From Sweltsa coloradensis (lineage: Eukaryota; Arthropoda; Insecta; Plecoptera; Chloroperlidae): a DNA stretch of 64,000 nucleotides. A program made the position numbers and the translations under genes. Shown piece after piece: positions 56,174 to 64,000 of the stretch. The stretch lies in contig JAMZAV010000640.1 in the NCBI GenBank assembly GCA_024449915.1, forward strand, positions 429,431 through 493,430, in the 5' to 3' direction. The notes beneath the pieces are model-generated. The model did no database searches. It was not told the DNA's origin and saw nothing but the letters and a program-made list of their open reading frames with translations. The first letter of the stretch is position 1; every line of letters begins with the position of its first letter.

Positions 56174-58904
56174 TAGTAGAGGAGCAAGAGGTATGATTTT
56201 ATTTCCCGTGCATCTTTCGTGGAAGAGTTTTGCGGTAAGTTGTATTCTATTAGGTAGTAGGATACAAGTTTTTTGCACTTTCCTTGCAGGCCATCCTATG
56301 CTGCAGAGGGCGTCGGGGGCGTCACGACGCCCTTACACGTTTTTTAAGAGGGATGATTTTTTATCTCGTGTGCCTTTTGTGATAGAGTGTTGCGGTCAAC
56401 TATATTTTATTAAGTAAGAGCATACAAATTTTTTGCACCTATTTTGCAGGTCCTGGTATGCTTGAAAGGGCGTCGGGAGCGTCGCGACGCCCTATAACGT
56501 TTTTTTAAGAGAAATTATTTTTTATCTCATGTGCCTTTCGTGATAGAGTATTGCGGTAAACTGTATTCTATTAAGTAATGACATACAAGGTATTTTCACC
56601 AACCTTGCAGGTCCTGGCACGCTTCAGAGGGCGTCGGGGGCGTCGCAACGCCCTAAAACGGTTTTCTTAAAAGAGGGATGAATTTTTATCTCGTGTACCT
56701 TTCGTGCTAGAGTATTGCGGTGAATTGTATTCTATTAAGAAATAGCATACAAGTTTTTAGCACCTACCTTGCAGGTCTTGGCACGCTTCAGAGGGCGTCG
56801 GGGGCGTCACGACGCCCTATAACGCTTTTTTAAAGAGGGATTATTTTTTATTGCATGTGCCTTTTGTGATACAGTATTGCGGTAAATTGTATTCTATTAA
56901 GTTATAGCATACAAGTTTTTAGAACCTACCTTGCAGGTCCTGGTAGGCTTCAGAGGGCGTCGGGGGCGTCGCGACGCCCTTTAACGTTGATAAAGATGCT
57001 TGATTTTTTATCACGTGTGCCTTTCGTGATAGAGTATTGTGGTAAACTGTATTCAATTAAGTAATATCATTCAAGTTTTTTGCACCTAACTTGCAGGTCC
57101 TGGTACGATTCAGAGGGCGTCGGGGGCGTCGCGACGACCTATAACGTTTTTAAGAGTGATGTTTTTTTATCTCGTGTACCTTTTGAGATAGAGTTTTGCG
57201 GTAAACTATATTCTATTAAATAATAGCAATCAAGTTTTTTGAACCTACTTTACAGGTCCTGGTACGCTTCAGAGGGCGTAGGGGGCGTCGCGACGCCCGA
57301 TAACGTTATTTATGAGGGATGATTCTTTATCTCGTGTCCCTTTCGTGATAGAGTATTGCGGTAAACTGTATTATATTAAGTAATATCATACAAGTTTTTT
57401 GCACCTACCTTGCAGGTCCTGGTAGGCTTCAGAGGGCGTCGGGGGCGTCGCGACGCCATTTAACGATGATAAAGATGCTTGATTTTTTATTACGTGTACC
57501 TTTCGTGATAGAGTATTGCGGTAAACTGTATTCTATTAAGTAAAAGCATACGAGACAGTTTACCGCAATACTCTATCACGAAAGGAACACGAGATAAAAA
57601 ATTATCTCTCTTTAAAAAAAAACAGTTTTAGGTCGTCGCGACGCCCCCGACGCCCTCTGAAGCCTACCAGGACCTGCAAGGTAGGTTCAAAAGACTTGAA
57701 TGATAATACTTAATTGAATACAGTTTACCGCAATACTCTATCACGAAAGGCACACGAGATAAAAAAAATCTTTCTTTAAAAAACCATTATAGGGCGTCGC
57801 GACGCCCCCGACGCCCTCTGAAGCGTACCAGGACCTGCAAAGTAGGTTCAAAAAACTTGATTGCTATTATTTAATAGAATCTAGTTTACCGCAAAACTCT
57901 ATCTCGAAAGGTACACGAGATAAAAAAACATCACTCTAAAAAACGTTATAGGTCGTCGCGACGCCCCCGACGCCCTCTGAATCGTACCAGGACCTGCAAG
58001 GTAGGTGAAAAAAACTTGAATGATATTACTTAATTGAATACAGTTTACCACAATACTCTATCACGAAAGGCACACGTGATAAAAAATCAAGCATCTTTAT
58101 CAACGTTAAAGGGCGTCGCGACGCCCCCGACGCCCTCTGAAGCCTACCAGGACCTGCAAGGTAGGTTCTAAAAACTTGTATGCTATTACTTAATAGAATA
58201 CAATTTACCGCAATACTGTATCACAAAAGGCACATGCAATAAAAAATAATCCCTCTTTAAAAAAGCGTTATAGGGCGTCGTGACGCCCCCGACGCCCTCT
58301 GAAGCGTGCCAAGACCTGCAAGGTAGGTGCTAAAAACTTGTATGCTATTTCTTAATAGAATACAATTCACCGCAATACTCTAGCACGAAAGGTACACGAG
58401 ATAAAAATTCATCCCTCTTTTAAGAAAACCGTTTTAGGGCGTTGCGACGCCCCCGACGCCCTCTGAGCGTGCCAGGACCTGCAAGGTTGGTGAAAATACC
58501 TTGTATGTCATTACTTAATAGAATACAGTTTACCGCAATACTCTATCACGAAAGGCACATGAGATAAAAAATAATTTCTCTTAAAAAAACGTTATAGGGC
58601 GTCGCGACGCTCCCGACGCCCTTTCAAGCATACCAGGACCTGCAAAATAGGTGCAAAAAATTTGTATGCTCTTACTTAATAAAATATAGTTGACCGCAAC
58701 ACTCTATCACAAAAGGCACACGAGATAAAAAATCATCCCTCTTAAAAAACGTGTAAGGGCGTCGCGACGCCCCCGACGCCCTCTGCAGCATAGGATGGCC
58801 TGCAAGGAAAGTGCAAAACACTTGTATCCTACTACCTAATAGAATACAACTTACCGCAAAACTCTTCCACGAAAGATGCACGAGATACCTGTTGCCCCCC
58901 TACT
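56174..58904. mobile_element. 2.7-kb foldback element: two arms of eight tandem units in mirror order
   Basis: The left arm (about 56208-57548) has eight units of about 161 bp, each containing GGGCGTCGGGGGCGTCGCGA or a close variant, CTTGCAGGTCCTGG and GTGATAGAGTATTGCGGT. The right arm (about 57556-58886) is the reverse complement, unit for unit. Individual substitutions are mirrored, and the outer 69 codons of sequence are identical on both arms. Outer ends TAGTAGAGGAGCAAGAGGTA and, inverted, TAGTAGGGGGGCAACAGGTA extend the symmetry. Flanks TACGATGAA and GAAGATAAA agree at 6 of 9. The architecture resembles foldback (FB/TU-type) transposons. No transposase is present. Confidence 0.85.
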
Positions 58905-59129
58905 AGAAGATAAATGTTGTAACAAACTGAAACCACAAAGTATCACACACAAAGGCGAATCCCGTCGAGACCGGCATCCTGACTGAAGTTATTCCGAGGC
59001 TTTCTTCAGTCGAAATGCGAATACAAGGGATTGAGTCTTCTTAAACAGCCCCCGGACATCCCTTCACAATTTGCTTAACTCCCAGTTGGACACCTGAAGA
59101 GGGGCATGCGTTCTTTCCAACGAGAAATG

Positions 59130-59741
59130 ACATATTTTAATCAATTATAATTTCCGAAATGTTCAATCTAGTAAACCGTGAAGTAAGTAGCATTAATGAC
59201 TTACCAAAAAGCCCGAAGTTTACAAAAGTAACGTTGTACGCAGATGATTTCCTTGGTACAAGTTCTGGCGATGACTATGATGATCTCACATCAAAAATTG
59301 AGACGGACTATGACGAAATTAAAATTGGTACACACTTAACTTACTCCAAATGAATGCAAATAAGACCCAATTAATGTTACTTGGAAAGGATGATAACAAT
59401 ACTCCGCAATTTATAGCTTTGGATGGAGTAAATATTAAACCTAGTCTCACAATTAAGCACATCGGATTAAATATGATAAACAGCTATTACTTACAACTCA
59501 CGTAGATAAAAATAGTGGACAAATGTAAAAAACGCATATACTATTACTCCGAAAATTAAGTCAATATTTAGATCCCGAGAATGTAAGATATTTTATGTAA
59601 CGTGTATACGACCAATTATTGAGTACTGTCCCGCTATGGTCAGTTCCGTCAACAAAACTCAAATTAACAGATTGGAGTTGATTCAGAATCGAGCTTTGCG
59701 TATTTTTATGGGGAATCGTAGGCTTAAGAGTGCAAGGGAAT
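59130..59741 (+). mobile_element. Non-LTR retrotransposon fragment, cut by a repeat insertion
   Basis: A frame with SSINDLPKSP and TLYADDFLG (YADD catalytic motif) continues after a stop as MNANKTQLMLLG, LDGVNIKPS and TIKHIGL, then QNRALRIFMGNRRL in another frame. These are reverse-transcriptase thumb blocks of a CR1/jockey-like LINE. It breaks at 59741, where the GCTTCGCTCATCC-family element begins. Confidence 0.75.
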
Positions 59742-60890
59742 ACTTTAATTGGATGAGCGAAGCGAAGACTTCAATTTCACCGACCCCCCAAAAAATTTAG
59801 CTCCGTTTTTTTTTTTTTGTTTTTTTTTTTTGTTTTTTTTGTTTTTCCGTCTGTTTGTTCGCTCTCTACCGGGCAAACGGCATATCCGATCTTGATGAAA
59901 ATTTGACACGACCTTCGTTTTCTCTGAACTTAGAGGTGTATTGTTTTTGGGCACAATCGAAGAAATATTTCTCATGAATATCGTACTTTTACGACTTTTT
60001 TCGATTTTTAGTGCAATATTTTCGTGTCATTTGGGCCGATTCTGACCAAACGGGTGGGGCTACAACGGACAATTATACATGGACATAAAGGTTATGATGA
60101 TGTAGTACCTTATGAAACAAAAAGTTGAAAAAGTTAGCCAGAATCCACAGAAAAAAAGCTTTTAATATAAGTTTTTTTACGGTTAGAGCGATATTTTTGT
60201 GACATTTGGGCCGATTCTGACCAAATGGGTGGGGCTACAACGTTCATATTATACATGGACATTAAAGTTATGGTGATGTAGTACCTTTTGAAAGAAAAAG
60301 TTGAAAAAGTTAGCCAGAATCTATAGAATAAAGCTTTTAATATAAGTTTTTTTTTTTTTTACGGTTTAGTGCGATATTTTCGTGACATTTGGGCGATTGT
60401 GACCAAACGGGTGGGGCTACAACGTTCAATATTTAACATGGACATTAAGGTTATGGTGATGTAGTACCTTTTGAAACAAAAAGTTGAAAAAGTTAGCCAG
60501 AATCCATAGAAATAAAGCTTAATATAAGCTTAATATAAGTTTTTTACGGTTTAGTGCGATATTTTCGTGTCATTTGGGCCGATTATGACTAAAACGGGTG
60601 GGGCTACAACGTTCATATTAAACATGGACATTAAGGTTATGGTGGTGTAGTACCTTTTGAATTAAAAAAGTTGAAAAAGTTAGTCAGAATCCATAGAAAT
60701 AAAGGCTTTTAATATAAGTTTTTTACGGTAAATAATACCAAGTGACAAGAAACAATAGAAACTTGACAACAATCACCTACATGCAAAGGCAGCAAAGCAA
60801 AGCACTTGCAAAAGTAAAGATATCCCACGCAACCAAAAACTTAAAAAAGCTCATCCATCAACGCGCGGGACTTTAGCGTTTTCCTAGTAT
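59742..60890 (-). mobile_element. Repeat family ending GCTTCGCTCATCC, copy 4, with four tandem units
   Basis: Read on the minus strand it starts AAACGCTAAAGTCCCGCGC and ends GAAGTCTTCGCTTCGCTCAT. On the plus strand four direct units of about 180 bp (starting near 60010, 60185, 60370 and 60555) each contain CATTTGGGCCGATT, GGGTGGGGCTACAACG, ATGGACATTAAGGTTATGGT and AAAAGTTAGCCAGAATC. A T-run lies at 59808-59845. Confidence 0.75.
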
Positions 60891-60924
60891 ATCAACAACC
60901 AACAGCATGGATTTCTTCCCAGAA

Positions 60925-62080
60925 GGTGTTGCGTAACCAGAATTGATTGAGGACTGGCAGCACATGATGGACAAAATTTCGACTAAACAAATAGATGTAA
61001 TATCATTAGACTGGAGCAAGGCGTTTGATTCTGTCCCACATGCAAGATTACTTAAGAAGCTTGAACACTACGGCATTGTTGGAAACCTTCTACAGTGGTG
61101 CGATTCCTTCCTAACTGGAAGGACGCAGAGTGTACTTCATAGTGGAGCAACATCGAGGCCAGTGGCAGTGATATCTGGGGTTCCACAGGGATCAGTTGTC
61201 GGTCCCTTATTCTTTGTAATATTTATGCTTGACCTTCCAGCATGCGCACAGTCTAGTTGCTACCAATATGCAGATGACTAGACACTGTACAGATCCATTA
61301 TGACTGCTGAAGAGATTGAAATATTACAACAGGACCTGGATAATATATCACTTTGGGGCAGCCAGAACAGCATGAATTGGAACGTAAAGAAAAGCGTTTG
61401 CTTAAGAATGTCTAAAACCCGCTTTAACTGCGAACTCTAGGTACCATGTACAGGGGAATCCAATTGACAACACAGACAGACTGAAGCTTCTGGGACTAAA
61501 CATCACTGCTGATCTCAAATGGAACTTCCATGTGCAAACCATAAGATCAAAAACGTCTAAATTACTAGGTTTTCTGTACAGTAACCTTAAAGAATGCAAG
61601 CCAAAAGTTCTAAGGACATTATACCTGACTGTAGTTCGTCCTACACTACTATATGCAATTCCAGCATGGCATCCGTCGACGGAAATAAATATGTGCACTC
61701 TGGAACGTATTCAAAACCGGGCAACAAAATTGATACTGGGTTTTGATAAGTCTCTCAATGCTGAAGAACGTCGCGGAAAATGTGATTTTCCTCTTATCAG
61801 TAATGTTATTAAACAGATGGATATTCTACTACTGGCAAAGGGATTATGCAAACAAGCTGATGTTGACCCTTTGAAGCGCCTTCAGCTGGACAACCGGTAT
61901 GTTTTCTTGGGTAGGGGTGCCAAGAGTGGAGTGCTGCTGCGCTGCTTATCAAAGGTCATTCTACCAGAGAGCTGCCAGTGTTTGGAACTCCCTGCCTTTG
62001 GACATTCGTGAGTCACGGATCTCTGATAAGGCGTTTAAAAGGGCCATTCAAGATCACTTAAGATGACAAATGGTTGCCTG
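60925..62080 (+). mobile_element. Non-LTR retrotransposon fragment (jockey/CR1-like)
   Basis: The frame from 60943 carries ISLDWSKAFDSVPHARLL, ISGVPQGSVVGPLFF and YQYADD, ending in a TAG directly after the YADD motif. The same frame continues LYRSIMTAEEIEILQQDL. After a frameshift comes SKLLGFLYSNL, RPTLLYAIPAWHPS and LERIQNRATKLILG. This gives reverse-transcriptase palm and thumb in order, 5' truncated and inactivated. Confidence 0.85.
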
Positions 62081-62349
62081 ATTGACCTATAGTTGACGAC
62101 CACGCTAAGACAAATGGATCTTGATACCGGCATTAAACATTAGTTCATTTCATTTTTAACTATCATATTAATAAACTGTATCATCCATTTCACCATTATC
62201 ATTATCGTCCTTTTATAAGAGAATTTATGTTATTTTATTATTTTATTAATGTGTAGATGGAACAGGATCACTGCGGTGAATGGGCCACAATAGGCCTGCT
62301 TTCCTGTTTCATTCTGTAATTTTTGTATAATGTGTACAAATTACAGAGA

Positions 62350-63408
62350 CAAATAATAATAATAATAACAATTCAATCACGACTAAAATTTCTAACTCTG
62401 CTACGATTCTATGATCTTGTAAACTGCGTACCTGACACCCGACATCCCGTATTGTATACATATCCACAGATAGAAACAGGTCTCCGGTCACAAACCAACA
62501 ACAACTTATTTATTCCACGTGTCAATAAAGAGAAAAGTGGAAAACGCTCAATAAAGTATAGACTAGCAGTCATGTGGAATAACCTTCCATCAAACATTAA
62601 ATCAATTAAAAACAAAACACAATTCAAGAAAGATTTAGCAAAATTAACTCTACAGCATTAGACTCCAAAATCACCGTTATAAATAGACGCTATTCAGTAG
62701 ATTAAGGTTAGTACATAATTAACAGGCTAACTTAGTGTAGCTATTAGTAGTTTTTTTTTTAGTTCTAATAGTTTTTTAGTTTTTTTTTTTTTTGCATTAA
62801 ATCTCTACTGTATTACTATATGTATCTCGCATATTATGTTTTTGTATTATGTAATTGCACTAGAAAAACTCTTATAATTTTTATAATTTAAATTTTTGTC
62901 CAATAACTTCCAAGGTGAACATTCGCAGCGATATAGTTCCTGTAATTGATTGTTTATTATTTGACGTGCTATTACATATTGTAGTTAATAGGTAGTATAG
63001 TGTCTAGTTCAAATTATAAAGTAACTATTAGTATTATTTTATTTTATTTTAGTTCTAGTAGTTTCTAGTTTTCTTTACCATTAAATCCCAACTGTACTAT
63101 GTATCTTGTATATTAATATGTTACTGCATTAGGAAAACTTATAATTTTAGTATTTGAAAATTCTGTCCAATTACTTGGTAAACATTTGCAGCGGTATATT
63201 AGTTCCTGTATTTGGTTGTGTTTATTATTTGATGTGTTATTATAGATATTCTAGTTAATAGGTAGTATAGTGTCCAGTTCATAGTATAAGATAAGTTTAA
63301 TTTCATATCAAGGGCATCAAGCATTTTATATGTAAACTGTATAATGTTATTATTATTATTCTGTAATGCTTTATAGAAACCCATAAATAAATAAAAAAAA
63401 AAAAAAAA
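62350..63408 (+). mobile_element. LINE 3' end with duplicated 3' UTR and poly(A)
   Basis: A coding remnant (FIPRVNKEKSGKRSIKYR, then MWNNLPSNIK and FKKDLAKLTLQH) is the usual C-terminus of a LINE ORF2. It is followed by two direct copies of about 250-280 bp of 3' UTR (from about 62753 and about 63045), each with TAATAGGTAGTATAGTGTC near its end. AATAAATAAA and a run of about 20 As close the element at 63408. Confidence 0.75.
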
Positions 63409-64000
63409 AAAAACAAGAACTAAGAATAAGAACAAGAACAAGAATAATATTCGTATATGTTCTTCTTATAGTAGTGGCAGAACCCACGGTACTCAGTGGT
63501 GAAATGGGGATACGGAGATCTTGATATCTTGGTACAAAGAGCAAATTCAGTGACAATTCAGACATGATATAATTTTGAAATCAGCAAATCACAACAATCA
63601 TCACATATAAGGTTCGTTCGTCTGTGTACAATGTACATTTAGTGTTACACTTTACACTAGTGTAAGCGAATATCTACACTGGTCCGTTTTTCTGTGTCCG
63701 TGTAAGCAGTGTAAAATTACGTCGGCGTTTTTCTGTACAGTTAGTGTATACACTAGTGTAGACAGTGTAGGATATATTTACACGGCCTATTTTGCTCGTG
63801 TAAAGAATTTACACCGACATTGCGCGCCATAAAACGATAAACATGGAGGCCGAGACTGCAAGTAATTGTTTGTGAGGGATGAGAATGGGTCCCTTTGCAG
63901 AAAGAGGACTCGATCCTTTTACAATGGGAGGTAATTACATTTTACATTTAAGTACATTTCGTACAGAAATGTGGACGTTTTTTTGTGTACGTCCGGTAGT
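63409..64000. other. Region with repeated GTTTTTCTGTGTACG-like motif; possible promoter or first exon
   Basis: Variants of CGTTTTTCTGTGTACG occur at about 63612, 63683, 63727 and 63974. The palindrome ACACTAGTGTA occurs at about 63653 and 63750. An ATG in good context (aaacATGG, 63843) opens only 10 codons before TGA. A gene start running off the right edge is possible but not shown. Confidence 0.35.

Noticed and set aside
56142..58881. Identical 69-residue frames on opposite strands
   Set aside because: They are the two mirrored arms of the foldback element, not genes. Other units of the array do not keep the frame open.
56208..58886. Regularly spaced repeats suggesting a CRISPR array
   Set aside because: The units are about 161 bp with no short repeat/unique spacer pattern, they are mirrored, and the genome is eukaryotic.
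63843..63875. ATG in good context as the start of a host gene
   Set aside because: The frame ends after ten codons and no convincing donor is visible before the stop. It is kept only as a possibility in the note on the right edge.

Overview
The window is repeat-rich nuclear DNA from an animal, most likely an arthropod. The evidence is spliced genes with GT/AG junctions, an N-terminal BTB domain of the arthropod lola / mod(mdg4) / Broad-complex type (minus strand, ATG at 31337), and a dense mix of hAT, Tc1-like, THAP-DDE (ISL2EU-like), Penelope and non-LTR elements. The palindrome TAGGCCTA and its extension CCTAGGCCTAGG occur in clusters throughout and are a trait of this genome. All calls come from hand reading. 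No database search was run, and junctions and phases were counted by hand.

The only well-supported host gene is one long minus-strand locus covering roughly the left half. Exons at 31363-31116, 27658-27453, 22962-22779, 11205-11110, 10409-10275 and 7791-7195 join without a frame break into a 479-residue protein. It has an N-terminal BTB domain, an acidic/Ser-rich linker, and a C-terminal exon that resembles the Cys-rich N-terminal domain of an arthropod transposase-like family. A further spliced exon (3342-3231) has a compatible phase and leads off the left edge. This suggests alternative 3' exons, as at lola and mod(mdg4).

The introns are full of transposons. They include a two-gene THAP/DDE plus SWIM/YqaJ element (about 11.29-18.67 kb, both genes frameshifted) and non-autonomous hAT elements, four of them with perfect 8-bp target duplications (9272-10204, 19883-21471, 24349-24912, 25875-27235). 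They also include a Penelope-like GIY-YIG fragment (7985-8864), a LINE fragment (28562-29615), MITEs and a tRNA-derived SINE.

The right half (32-64 kb) has no confident host gene. It holds a decayed RTE-type LINE on the minus strand (37.3 to about 40.8 kb), four plus-strand LINE 3' fragments, a second copy of a 594-bp Tc1-like MITE, and a family with variable internal tandem units ending in GCTTCGCTCATCC. It also has a long (ATGT)n tract, one Lys/Asp-rich ORF of unknown status (53797-53420), and a 2.7-kb foldback structure (56174-58904) whose arms each carry eight units of about 161 bp in mirror order.

The strongest candidates for something undescribed are the BTB locus with a transposase-derived terminal exon and the mirror-symmetric foldback array.
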